From positions 1 through 43,618 of the forward strand of contig DXFG01000055.1 of NCBI GenBank assembly GCA_019114545.1: a stretch of DNA of 43,618 bases. The letters run 5' to 3'. The notes beneath the pieces are model-generated. The model had not been told where the DNA came from, did no database searches, and worked only from the letters and a program-made list of their open reading frames with translations. Below, in pieces: positions 1 through 7,328 of this stretch (its first letter is position 1; each line of letters starts with the position of its first letter). This DNA is from Candidatus Blautia pullistercoris. Lineage in GTDB: Bacteria; Bacillota; Clostridia; Lachnospirales; Lachnospiraceae. Both the position numbers and the translations under genes were made by a program.

Positions 1-1
1 A

Positions 2-76
2 TTAAAGAACCAGCTTGAACCAATCTTTTCAAAAATCCTGGATATGCCGGTAAGGATTTTGATAAAAGAGAGTTGA
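2..76 (+). CDS. Possible 3' end of an upstream gene (partial)
   Basis: An open frame enters from the left edge and stops with TGA at 74-76, giving about 24 residues ending in RILIKES. It ends a few bases before the start of the next gene, as expected for a closely packed upstream gene. It is too short to identify, and it could be a chance open frame. Confidence 0.25.
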   Translation, partial: LKNQLEPIFSKILDMPVRILIKES

Positions 77-81
77 AAGAT

Positions 82-504
82 ATGAAAATAAAGAAAAGAT
101 GGCTGACAGTCATTCTGATATTGGCAGTGGCAGCTATTGCTGCGATCCTTTTAATGAAAAATTATTTTGAAGCCACGAGTCTGAAAGAATATGTTCCGGG
201 TTTAAGAGCGTGCAGGGAGGTCTCTGTCTGGGAGATTACGGAAAACAACTATGAGGAAGGAGAAGAAATCCAATGTACCTCTCAGAAAACCGAGCAGCTT
301 CTGGAAATCTTAGAACACAGCAGGATTCTCATAACAGGGAAGATTCCTGATGAAGAACAGATAAACTATATCATTTATCTGTATGATGAGGGGGGAGATG
401 AAGTACTTTCTCTGGGCATTTATGGGAATGAAGTATGGACGGAAATGGGGCGGCTTAATAATGCAAAAGACGTCTGCCAATGGATGGAGGATTGTGGAAA
501 ATAG
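82..504 (+). CDS. Small membrane-anchored protein of unknown function
   Basis: About 140 residues. The N-terminus has a basic stretch (KIKKRW) followed by one hydrophobic segment at about residues 8-26, so it is either a signal anchor or an uncleaved signal peptide. There is no lipobox cysteine. The rest is acidic and soluble and would lie outside the membrane. I recognise no domain. I prefer ATG at 82 because the GAGAG ribosome-binding sequence lies 9-10 bases upstream. A TTG in the same frame at 73 would sit directly on that sequence. A strong terminator follows at 546-589, so this gene ends its transcription unit. Confidence 0.6.
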   Translation: MKIKKRWLTVILILAVAAIAAILLMKNYFEATSLKEYVPGLRACREVSVWEITENNYEEGEEIQCTSQKTEQLLEILEHSRILITGKIPDEEQINYIIYLYDEGGDEVLSLGIYGNEVWTEMGRLNNAKDVCQWMEDCGK

Positions 505-545
505 GCAGAAGAACTTGACAATTAGATATAATTTAATGCAAAAGA

Positions 546-589
546 GCCTTGACTGTGATATGATAGGGATAAATCACAGCAAGGCTTTT
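546..589 (+). terminator. Intrinsic terminator
   Basis: The arms GCCTTG-a-CTGTGAT and ATCACAG-CAAGGC pair over 13 base pairs with one bulge and are followed by TTTT. It ends the transcript of the small membrane protein upstream. Confidence 0.8.
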
Positions 590-635
590 GCTTGTCTGCG
601 ATTATCCACGGACAGGGAGACAGAATTTTAAACTT

Positions 636-1280
636 ATGGAGAACAAAAATATCAACAGAGAAGATATGCTGGAACTGACCAGGAGAATGACGCCATCCAG
701 GACATCCTTTACCAGGATCGCAGGCTGCTATGTGGACAAGGACGGAGACTTTGACGGAAGCTTTAACGTGAACTTCTTAAAGCTCTCCCAGAAGGATAAG
801 GCCAAAAATCTGGAAATCGCAAAGACCATTCCTTTTTCAAAAACAAATGTACAGCTGAAAAGATATAAAATTGATGAGACTTCACGGGAAGTTCAGGGGG
901 TGGTCCAGCTATTGAATGCAATCAAAGACTGCGGATTAAAAAATGATGCTTTGATGGATACGCTTTACGATATTATTATGGAGAATTATGAATCCAGGGA
1001 GCCCTATGGGGTCATGATATTTCATGATCGGTATGATGTACCTGTGAAAACATCTGATAAAGAGAGACAGTGGGAATCAGAGGAGGTTTATGAGTACCTT
1101 ATCTGCGCACTATGTCCTCTTGCAGATGAGTATGAGCCGGACAAGCCTTTATGGGGATTTTTATTTCCGGCTTTCACAGACAGAAGCTGCGACTGGAATC
1201 ATATAAATATTTTTCATGCCCACAGCAAAGAGGAATATCAGAGCCTGGACAGGCTGTTAGGTGTGGAAGAAAAAGATTAA
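636..1280 (+). CDS. DUF4317 family protein
   Basis: About 214 residues, soluble, with no signal peptide. Family-typical stretches are visible: an N-terminal ELTRRMTPSRTSFTRIAGCY, a central YDIIMENYESREPYGVMIFH and a C-terminal GFLFPAFTDRS. These match DUF4317, an uncharacterised family frequent in Lachnospiraceae and other clostridia. This copy has a single domain and stops soon after the FPAFTDRS motif, so it is shorter than the roughly 380-residue members. The open frame reaches back to 588, but the ATG at 636 gives the usual family N-terminus. An AGGGAGA lies 16 bases upstream, a longer spacing than usual. It is separated from the AIM24-like gene by 18 bases and probably shares its transcript. 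Function unknown. Confidence 0.8.
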   Translation: MENKNINREDMLELTRRMTPSRTSFTRIAGCYVDKDGDFDGSFNVNFLKLSQKDKAKNLEIAKTIPFSKTNVQLKRYKIDETSREVQGVVQLLNAIKDCGLKNDALMDTLYDIIMENYESREPYGVMIFHDRYDVPVKTSDKERQWESEEVYEYLICALCPLADEYEPDKPLWGFLFPAFTDRSCDWNHINIFHAHSKEEYQSLDRLLGVEEKD

Positions 1281-1298
1281 AAGAAAAGGAGAAGTATT

Positions 1299-1982
1299 AT
1301 GAGGTATGAGATTAAAGGCGGCGTATTTCCCATTGTTGTATGCTATCTGGAAGATGGGGAGCAGATGATCACAGAGAAAGGCTCTATGGTATGGCAGAGC
1401 CCGAATGTTAAGATGGAGACCATAGGAGGAGGGCTGGGCAAGATGTTTTCTAAGGCTCTCTCAGGAGAGAGTATGTTTCAGAATATTTATACGGCCCAGG
1501 GCGGTCCGGCTATGATCACATTTGGCTCCAGCTTTCCGGGAAAGATCATCCCTATAGAGATTGCTCCGGGAAAAGAGATGATCCTTCAGAAGAAGGCTTT
1601 CCTGGCTTCAGAGAGCAGTGTACAGCTGGACATTCACTTTAATAAAAAGCTGGGTGCCGGATTCTTCGGCGGAGAAGGATTTATTATGCAGAAGCTTTCC
1701 GGAAATGGAATCGCTTTTGCAGAAATCGATGGAGAGCTTGTGGAATATGACCTGGCCCCGGGAGAACAGATAGTGGTGGATACAGGAAATGTAGCCGGAT
1801 TTGAACCTGGGGTATCTATTGATATCCGCCAGGTGGCGGGGATCAAAAATAAACTCCTGGGAGGAGAAGGATTTTTTAACACGGTACTGACAGGGCCGGG
1901 AAAGATCTGGCTGCAGACCATGCCTATTTCCGGAGTTGCCGAGGCAATCCGCCCATTTATCCCTACGGGAGGAAATGGCTGA
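1299..1982 (+). CDS. AIM24 / TIGR00266 family protein
   Basis: 227 residues, glycine-rich, with repeated beta-sandwich-type segments such as GAGFFGGEGFIMQKLSGNG and LLGGEGFFNTVLTGPGKIWL. These match the TIGR00266 / AIM24 family (mitochondrial biogenesis AIM24-like), which is widespread in bacteria and biochemically undefined. There is no signal peptide or membrane helix. The start is ATG with AAAGGAGAAG just upstream. The gene lies between DUF4317 (18 bases) and the flavodiiron protein (66 bases) on the same strand, so co-transcription with the oxygen-detoxifying enzyme is likely. The family call is firm; the cellular role is unknown. Confidence 0.85.
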   Translation: MRYEIKGGVFPIVVCYLEDGEQMITEKGSMVWQSPNVKMETIGGGLGKMFSKALSGESMFQNIYTAQGGPAMITFGSSFPGKIIPIEIAPGKEMILQKKAFLASESSVQLDIHFNKKLGAGFFGGEGFIMQKLSGNGIAFAEIDGELVEYDLAPGEQIVVDTGNVAGFEPGVSIDIRQVAGIKNKLLGGEGFFNTVLTGPGKIWLQTMPISGVAEAIRPFIPTGGNG

Positions 1983-2048
1983 GTTTTTGCATAGCCTGCT
2001 GATCTTAAGGAGACAATCATTGGAGAAAGGCTGAAAAGGAGGTTCAAG

Positions 2049-4580
2049 ATGGAAACGCTGAAACTGAGAAATAATTTTTACTGGACGGGCATTGTAGATG
2101 ACAAGCTCCGTGTATTTGATATTATCATGTATACGGAATTTGGAACCACCTACAACTCCTATGTGATGAAAGCCGGAGACAAGACTATTTTATTTGAGAC
2201 TGCCAAGGCTAAGTTCTTTGAGGAATATCTGGAAGAGCTGAAGCAGATCACAGATGTGGAAAAGATTGATTACCTGGTGGTGAGCCATACAGAGCCGGAT
2301 CATGCCGGAAGTGTGGAGAAGCTTCTGGAGATCAATCCCGGCTTAAAGATCATTGCCACAGGTTGCGCCATTAATTTCCTGAAAGAGATCGTCAACGGAG
2401 AGTTTACGGCTCTGTCTGTGAAAGACAACCAGGAGATGAAGATCGGAGACAAGACATTGAAATTCCTGATCGTGCCCAACCTTCACTGGCCGGATACCAT
2501 GTATACTTATATAGAAGAAGAGCAGATTCTGGTGACCTGTGATTCGTTTGGTTCTCATTATGGTTTTAAGGATATCCTTCTGAGCAAGGTTACGGATCAG
2601 GAAGGATACATGAGAGCCACCAAATATTATTTTGATAACATTATCGGTCCTTTTAAGCCTTACATGTTAAAGGCCCTGGAAAGAGTCAGGGAGCTGGACA
2701 TCTCTATGATCTGCACCGGACACGGACCGGTTCTGGATACAAAGATTGATTTTATCCTGGATACCTACCAGGAGTGGTGCACGGTGGTAAACCCAAACAA
2801 GAAAAAGACGGTGATCATTCCTTATGTAAGTGCCTACGGTTATACAAAAGAGCTGGCAGGGGCTATTGCCCAGGGTATTGAAGAAAGCGGAGATGTAGAT
2901 GTGCGCTGCTATGATATGGTAGAGGCAGATCAGGGAAAGGTTCTGGAAGAGCTGGGATTTGCCGATGGATTCCTTCTGGGATCTCCTACCATTGTGGGAG
3001 AAGCTTTAAAGCCTATCTGGGATCTGACCACGTCCATCTTTGCAGGAACCCACGGGGGCAAGCTGGCCAGCGCCTTTGGAAGCTATGGCTGGAGCGGCGA
3101 GGCGGTTCCTCACCTCATCGAGAGACTGAAACAGTTAAAGATGAGAGTGCCTGACGAAGGATTCCGGGTGAAGTTTAAGCCAAGTCAGGATAATCTGATC
3201 GATGCCCATGATTATGGATATAATTTTGGGTGCCTGCTTCAGAATAAAGAAAATGTGAAGAAATCCACAGGTCCCAAGAAGCTGGTGAAATGTCTGGTAT
3301 GCGGAGAGATCTTTGATGCTTCACTGGAAGTCTGCCCGGTGTGCGGCGTAGGCAAAGAGAATTTTGTTCCTGTGGACGTGGAAGAAAGCTCCTACAGGAT
3401 GGATACAAAGAACTTCTATGTGATCCTGGGAGGGGGAGCAGCAGCTTTTTATGCAGCTTCTGCTATCCGGGAGAGAGACAGGACCGGATCCATTGTGATG
3501 ATCTCCAATGAACCTTACCGTCCCTATAACCGTCCCATGCTGACAAAATCCATTATGGCAGAATTAAATGAAGAACAGATTGCTATTGAAGAAGAAAAGT
3601 GGTATGAGGAAAACAACATTCATCTTCTTCTGGGAAAACAGGTAACGGGCATTGATACGAAAAATAAAGAGGTGCTTCTGGAAGAGGGCATGAAGCTGGC
3701 CTATACAAAGCTGATCTATGCTCTTGGATCCGAGTGCTTTATCCCGCCTATCAATGGAAAAGATAAGAAAGAGGTTATTGCCATCCGCCGTCTGGAAGAT
3801 ATCCGGAAAATTGAAGCCATGCTTCCCCGGCTCAAAAATGTTGTCGTTATCGGCGGCGGCGTCCTGGGACTGGAAGCAGCCTGGGAGATGAAGAAAGCTA
3901 AATGCCATGTAACTGTACTGGAGGCTGCGCCCCTTCTTATGGGAAGACAGCTGGATGAAGGTGCTGCCGACATGCTGAAACTGATCAGTGAAGGAAAGGA
4001 TATCCAGATCCATACCGGAGTACAGATCACAGACATTCTCGGGGAAGACCATGTAACCGCCGTGAAGCTGGCCGGAGGAGAGGTATTCCCGGCAGACCTG
4101 GTCATTGTTTCCGCCGGTGTAAGGGCAAATACAGCCATTGCCGGGGAAGCGGGCATTGAAACAGACCGGGCAGTTGTGGTTAACGAGAAAATGGAAACAA
4201 ATATTCCGGATATTTATGCCTGCGGCGACTGTGCCCAGTATCAGGGAATCAATTATGCTATCTGGCCTCAGGCTATGGAGCAGGGAAAGGTTGCCGGAGC
4301 CAATGCGGCAGGAGACTTCCTTGTTTATGAAGGGGTATCTGCAGCCCTGAATTTCCACGGCATGGGAACTGCACTGTTTGCAGCAGGGGATAATGGAAAG
4401 AACCTCAATCTGGTGTATAAGACTGTGGAATTCAAAGACATGGGCAAAAAACAGTACCGGAAATATTATTTCCTGAACAACCGGCTCTGTGGTGTGATCC
4501 TGATCGGAGATGTAAGTGCTATGGCAAAGATGACACAACTTCTGGAAAAGCATGCCACTTATCAGGAAGTAATGGAATAG
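2049..4580 (+). CDS. Class F flavodiiron protein: FDP core, rubredoxin and NADH:rubredoxin reductase in one chain
   Basis: 843 residues carrying a complete NAD(P)H-to-oxygen (or NO) reductase. Residues 1-250 form the metallo-beta-lactamase-like di-iron domain, with visible ligands H80, E82, D84, H85, H146, D165 and H225. Residues about 254-395 are an FMN-binding flavodoxin domain. Residues about 412-440 are a short-spaced rubredoxin with C415, C418, C429 and C432. Residues 455-843 are a FAD/NAD-dependent pyridine nucleotide-disulfide-type reductase with GGGAAA (461-466), a second nucleotide motif VVVIGGGVLGLEA (598-610) and YACGDCA (723-729). This domain order matches the class F enzymes described from Clostridioides difficile, which reduce O2 to water with NADH. 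AAAGGAGG lies 6 bases before ATG. All ligands expected for activity are present. Confidence 0.95.
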   Translation: METLKLRNNFYWTGIVDDKLRVFDIIMYTEFGTTYNSYVMKAGDKTILFETAKAKFFEEYLEELKQITDVEKIDYLVVSHTEPDHAGSVEKLLEINPGLKIIATGCAINFLKEIVNGEFTALSVKDNQEMKIGDKTLKFLIVPNLHWPDTMYTYIEEEQILVTCDSFGSHYGFKDILLSKVTDQEGYMRATKYYFDNIIGPFKPYMLKALERVRELDISMICTGHGPVLDTKIDFILDTYQEWCTVVNPNKKKTVIIPYVSAYGYTKELAGAIAQGIEESGDVDVRCYDMVEADQGKVLEELGFADGFLLGSPTIVGEALKPIWDLTTSIFAGTHGGKLASAFGSYGWSGEAVPHLIERLKQLKMRVPDEGFRVKFKPSQDNLIDAHDYGYNFGCLLQNKENVKKSTGPKKLVKCLVCGEIFDASLEVCPVCGVGKENFVPVDVEESSYRMDTKNFYVILGGGAAAFYAASAIRERDRTGSIVMISNEPYRPYNRPMLTKSIMAELNEEQIAIEEEKWYEENNIHLLLGKQVTGIDTKNKEVLLEEGMKLAYTKLIYALGSECFIPPINGKDKKEVIAIRRLEDIRKIEAMLPRLKNVVVIGGGVLGLEAAWEMKKAKCHVTVLEAAPLLMGRQLDEGAADMLKLISEGKDIQIHTGVQITDILGEDHVTAVKLAGGEVFPADLVIVSAGVRANTAIAGEAGIETDRAVVVNEKMETNIPDIYACGDCAQYQGINYAIWPQAMEQGKVAGANAAGDFLVYEGVSAALNFHGMGTALFAAGDNGKNLNLVYKTVEFKDMGKKQYRKYYFLNNRLCGVILIGDVSAMAKMTQLLEKHATYQEVME

Positions 4581-4682
4581 AAGATTATAAAAGGAGACGG
4601 AAAATACAGCGATGGAGCTGAGGCATGAAAGGTTAATAGGGAATATCCCTGATCTATGTTTAGTGTCTCAGTTTCAAAGTCT

Positions 4683-4731
4683 GCATATCCGTCTCTGTTT
4701 ATGTTCAGAAGCGGCCGAAAGGCGGATATGC
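4683..4731. repeat. Perfect 9-bp inverted repeat enclosing a small hairpin
   Basis: GCATATCCG at 4683-4691 is exactly complementary to CGGATATGC at 4723-4731. The enclosed sequence contains GCC-GAAA-GGC, a stem closed by a GNRA tetraloop. The 336-base gap between the flavodiiron gene and the sigma factor contains this structure, the 70-bp hairpin repeat and a weak terminator. I see no credible protein gene there. Confidence 0.5.
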
Positions 4732-4746
4732 CCTACGGTGAGAAAA

Positions 4747-4816
4747 TTTTATTCCTGCGAGCAACGAGCCAAGCGGGCATGCTGGCATGCCCATTTGGCG
4801 ACTGCCGCAAGGGTCT
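4747..4816 (+). repeat. 70-bp hairpin repeat element, copy 1
   Basis: It matches 34800-34869 at 66 of 70 positions with no gaps. It folds as a long imperfect hairpin: CCTGCG with CGCAAG, GCA with TGC, GCCAA with TTGGC, and an inner stem GGGCATGC-TG-GCATGCCC. It lies in the intergenic gap after the flavodiiron gene. The other copy is inside a coding sequence. Confidence 0.85.
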
Positions 4817-4846
4817 AATACCACGATGCTTGCAGCGGGGTTTTTG
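4806..4846 (+). terminator. Possible intrinsic terminator overlapping the repeat
   Basis: CCGCAAG at the end of the hairpin repeat can pair with CTTGCAGCGG at 4829-4838 with a 3-base bulge, followed by GG and TTTTT. It would end the flavodiiron operon. The stem is short and shares bases with the repeat hairpin, so the two folds compete. Confidence 0.4.
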
Positions 4847-4916
4847 ACTTTTTAAAAAATATATGTAACGAATTTTCTCTTTTTTGGATATATGGGTAAA
4901 GGAGGTGAGAAACAAG

Positions 4917-5390
4917 ATGATGGATATGGACTCCATATACAGAGAGCAGGCAAATGCAGTGTTCAAGTATCTTATGACACTTTGCTATGAAGAAGATACG
5001 GCCCAGGAACTGACCCAGGAAACTTTTTACCAGGCTGTGAAAAGTGCAGATAAATATAATGGCTCCTGTAAGGTGTCTACCTGGCTCTGCCAGATTGCCA
5101 AACATTTATGGTATCAGGAACTGGACCGAAGAAAAAGAAAAGGGACCAGTCAGCTGGATGAGAATCTTGTTTCCCCCAAAGCAGCCCTGGAAGAAGAACT
5201 ATGTATCAAAGAAGAGAAGATGGAATTATTCCGGAAGGTTCATGTTTTGGAGGAAACCGCCAAGGAAGTCGTACTTCTTCGGCTGACAGGAGAATTCTCC
5301 TTTCGGGAGATCGGAGATATCTTTGGGAAAAATGAAAACTGGGCCAGGGTAACGTTTTACCGGGCAAAACAGAAATTAGTGAAAGGATGA
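4917..5390 (+). CDS. ECF-type RNA polymerase sigma factor
   Basis: 157 residues from ATG at 4917, which has AAAGGAGGTGAG 8-10 bases upstream; an in-frame ATG at 4884 has no such site. The N-terminal half carries region 2 (YLMTLCYEEDTAQELTQETF, then KVSTWLCQIAKHLWYQELDR), and the C-terminal half carries region 4 (VVLLRLTGEFSFREIGDIFG and the helix around NWARVTFYRAKQKL). There is no region 1 or 3, and the length is typical of ECF sigma factors. The anti-sigma gene starts 6 bases after its stop, the usual sigma/anti-sigma pair arrangement. It should direct core polymerase to a small regulon, probably for an envelope signal. The target promoters are not identifiable here. Confidence 0.9.
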   Translation: MMDMDSIYREQANAVFKYLMTLCYEEDTAQELTQETFYQAVKSADKYNGSCKVSTWLCQIAKHLWYQELDRRKRKGTSQLDENLVSPKAALEEELCIKEEKMELFRKVHVLEETAKEVVLLRLTGEFSFREIGDIFGKNENWARVTFYRAKQKLVKG

Positions 5391-5396
5391 GGAAGT

Positions 5397-6383
5397 ATGA
5401 AGATGAAATGTGAAGTTATCCGGGATTTGTTTCCAAGTTACATAGATGGACTGACCAGTGAGGAGAGTAATGAACTGATAGAGGAACATCTGGAGGAATG
5501 CCGGGAGTGCAGAGAATATCTGGCTTCCATGAAAGAGGAGATCGTAGAGGAAAACCAGCCGGTGAAGAATAAAAAGGCCGTACAGCCTTTCCGGAAACTG
5601 AGGCAGAAGACCAGAAGAAAAATCCTTCTGGCAGCAGGGGGAGCCGTTCTGATCTGCGGCCTGATCCTTGGGGGAGGCCTTCTGTATTACAGTAGAACCT
5701 GGACGGCAAATTCTGAAGATGTGAAGATGACTATAGAGACCTGGGACGGGATCGCTTCCATCCGCTTTTCTCCGGAGAAGAAAAACAGCAGGCTTTACGC
5801 AGAAACTGGAGAAGACAATACCATTACCATAGTAGAAGGTAAGCTGGCTCCCTTTACAAAAGCCTATAATGCCAACGCTTACTGGAGCTGTACGTTTATT
5901 GACGAAGACACAGTCATGGGATTAGACGGCCAGAATATGGATTTCAGTGAAGACCAGGTACTGACCATTAAATACAAAGACCGGACAGAGACCATTTCTT
6001 TGGCGGATCTGGCCCGGGAGGCTCTGGAGAATCCTCCTGCACAGTCTGATGAGGTGAAGATGACCTGGGCAAAAGAGGACAATGGAACAGTGACACTTGG
6101 CTTCTTCCCGGAAATCTTAGGGGTTTCCCTGAAGGTGGAAGATGCAGGAGAAGACCAGATCCTGATCCGCCAGTATTATGACAGCCAGGGAGGGACAGAA
6201 GAGAACGGAGCATTCTATACAGTGGACTTTATAGATGAGAATACCATCCGGCTGTCAGACGGTACAGAACGGAAACTTTCTCAGGATGATGTTCTTACCA
6301 TAGAATATGAAGATAAGACAGAGGAGATTTCTTTCAGTGATCTGTGGGAAGGAAGCCTGCCGGGGGATGCGCAGGAGGGTTAA
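5397..6383 (+). CDS. Zinc-finger anti-sigma factor with duplicated extracytoplasmic domain
   Basis: 328 residues. Residues 1-45 form a zf-HC2 anti-sigma zinc finger (C5, H31, C35, C38 with spacing HxxxCxxC). A single membrane helix follows at about 74-97. The outer part has two related halves. Both begin with a VKMT motif (DVKMT, EVKMT) and run through FIDEDTVM / FIDENTIR, SEDQVLTIKYKDRTETIS / SQDDVLTIEYEDKTEEIS and a final LADL / FSDL. It should hold the upstream ECF sigma factor inactive at the membrane until the outer domain receives a signal. The signal is unknown. A strong terminator begins directly after the stop. Confidence 0.88.
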   Translation: MKMKCEVIRDLFPSYIDGLTSEESNELIEEHLEECRECREYLASMKEEIVEENQPVKNKKAVQPFRKLRQKTRRKILLAAGGAVLICGLILGGGLLYYSRTWTANSEDVKMTIETWDGIASIRFSPEKKNSRLYAETGEDNTITIVEGKLAPFTKAYNANAYWSCTFIDEDTVMGLDGQNMDFSEDQVLTIKYKDRTETISLADLAREALENPPAQSDEVKMTWAKEDNGTVTLGFFPEILGVSLKVEDAGEDQILIRQYYDSQGGTEENGAFYTVDFIDENTIRLSDGTERKLSQDDVLTIEYEDKTEEISFSDLWEGSLPGDAQEG

Positions 6384-6390
6384 AAAAAGA

Positions 6391-6443
6391 AACTGCCGGG
6401 AAATCCATGTCCATCAACTAAAAACATGGATTTCCCGGCAGTT
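6391..6443. terminator. Bidirectional terminator with a 20-bp perfect stem
   Basis: AACTGCCGGGAAATCCATGT at 6391-6410 is perfectly complementary to 6424-6443. An A-run lies on the left (a T-run for the minus strand) and TTTT lies on the right. It serves both the anti-sigma gene (+) and treR (-), which converge here. Confidence 0.95.
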
Positions 6444-6444
6444 T

Positions 6445-7185
6445 TCAGCTCACAGACCTGCGCACCGCATTATCCTGGAAACGAAAGTAATCCGGCCTGT
6501 GCCGTGACTGTGTGAACTCAAACATGACCCCGTCGCTGTTGTAAGTGTGGCTGGTGATGACCGCCAGACAGTTATAGTCGTTTACATCCAATTCCAAATA
6601 CTTTTCATCTATCTGAGTGATTTTTTCTACTGTCATCACCCGCTTGCTGTTGACAATGGTCATGTGGAGGGTGTTTTCCAGATATTCGTAAATAGAATTT
6701 TCTGCAATTTCCGGAGTCAGGCCGCAAGCAGCGCTTTTCAGAAAATAGTTGTGATTGATGATCAGAGGTTTTTCGTCTAAAAAATGGAGCCGCTGAATAT
6801 AATATAATTCAGAACCCACCGGGAAGCCGGTCCGCCTGGAGATTTTTTCGTCGGCGGTAAGCTCCATGAACTGAAGGACTACGGAGCGGCCTTTTTTATG
6901 ATTGCGGATAGAAGATTCCTTAAAGGACTCAATACCGCCGATGGTGTAGGAGGTCTGCGCTACAGGGCGATAGATATTCCGGACCCCCTTTCCCTGCATG
7001 GTCTGGACATAGCCATCTGTTACCAGACGGCCTACCGCTCTGCGGATGGTGTTTCTGGAACAATTATAAGCAAGCACTAACTGGTTTTCAGAAGGAAGCA
7101 GTTCCTGGTAGGCATATTCTTCGGATTCTATTTTTTGTTTTAAATCTTTATAAATAAATTCATATTTACTTTTCGGCATTTTCAT
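6445..7185 (-). CDS. treR: GntR/HutC-type repressor of the trehalose operon (TreR)
   Basis: About 246 residues. The N-terminal winged helix is seen as YKDLKQKIESEEY followed by LLPSENQLVLAYNCSRNTIR. The C-terminal UTRA effector domain spans about residues 95-240 (for example YYIQRLHFLDEKPLIINHNY and the C-terminal FEFTQSRHRPDYFRF). It is divergent from the trehalose PTS and phosphotrehalase genes, and three matching operator palindromes lie in the shared promoter region, one between the treR promoter and its start. In characterised TreR proteins the inducer is trehalose-6-phosphate. The start is uncertain: GTG 7188, ATG 7185 and ATG 7179 are in frame, and an AGGA ending at 7190 fits 7179 (10-base spacing) better than 7185 (4 bases). 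Confidence 0.9.
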   Translation of the reverse strand: MKMPKSKYEFIYKDLKQKIESEEYAYQELLPSENQLVLAYNCSRNTIRRAVGRLVTDGYVQTMQGKGVRNIYRPVAQTSYTIGGIESFKESSIRNHKKGRSVVLQFMELTADEKISRRTGFPVGSELYYIQRLHFLDEKPLIINHNYFLKSAACGLTPEIAENSIYEYLENTLHMTIVNSKRVMTVEKITQIDEKYLELDVNDYNCLAVITSHTYNSDGVMFEFTQSRHRPDYFRFQDNAVRRSVS

Positions 7186-7194
7186 CACATCCTG

Positions 7195-7210
7195 TCTTGT
7201 TTAAACATCT
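7195..7210. promoter_or_regulatory. Tre operator 1 (autoregulatory)
   Basis: TCTTGTTTAAACATCT matches the two other palindromes of the intergenic region (core CTTGTTTAAACA). It lies between the treR -10 and the treR start on the minus strand, as expected for autorepression. Confidence 0.7.
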
Positions 7211-7218
7211 TATGTTTT

Positions 7219-7256
7219 CATTATATAAAAAAAATTGAAAAAGTCAAGAAAACAAT
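7219..7256 (-). promoter_or_regulatory. treR promoter
   Basis: On the minus strand TTGACT, a 16-base T-rich spacer and a perfect TATAAT are followed by operator 1 and the treR start. The spacing is close to the sigma-A optimum. Confidence 0.75.
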
Positions 7257-7257
7257 G

Positions 7258-7286
7258 TTGACATGTTTAAACAAGTGTGCTATTTT
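7258..7286 (+). promoter_or_regulatory. treP promoter
   Basis: TTGACA at 7258-7263, a 17-base spacer and TATTTT at 7281-7286. Operator 2 occupies the spacer and operator 3 covers the start region, so a bound repressor would block polymerase. Confidence 0.75.
7261..7276. promoter_or_regulatory. Tre operator 2
   Basis: ACATGTTTAAACAAGT is a near-perfect palindrome (one mismatch) placed between the -35 and -10 boxes of the treP promoter. Confidence 0.8.
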
Positions 7287-7288
7287 AT

Positions 7289-7304
7289 ACTTGTTCAAAC
7301 AAGT
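7289..7304. promoter_or_regulatory. Tre operator 3
   Basis: ACTTGTTCAAACAAGT has perfect 7-base arms around a 2-base centre and sits just after the -10 box. It is the best symmetric copy and defines the probable consensus ACTTGTT-NN-AACAAGT. Confidence 0.8.
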
Positions 7305-7328
7305 TCGTGAAAAGAAGGAGGTACGAGC

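Noticed and set aside
515-536. TTGACA and TATAATT close together after the first gene
   Set aside because: Only six bases separate the boxes, so they cannot form one promoter; the region is mainly the terminator.
3564-4553. Long antisense open frame (329 codons) opposite the flavodiiron reductase domain
   Set aside because: It lies fully inside a gene with clear motifs, has cysteine/histidine-rich, low-quality composition and no ribosome-binding site.
4612-4847. Two small open frames across the intergenic repeat
   Set aside because: Their C-termini come from the 70-bp hairpin repeat and the upstream parts show no protein character or ribosome-binding site.
4864-4892. TGTAAC followed 17 bases later by GATATA, a possible ECF-type promoter for the sigma factor gene
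   Set aside because: Transcription would start at or within the ribosome-binding site at 4899-4908, leaving no usable leader.
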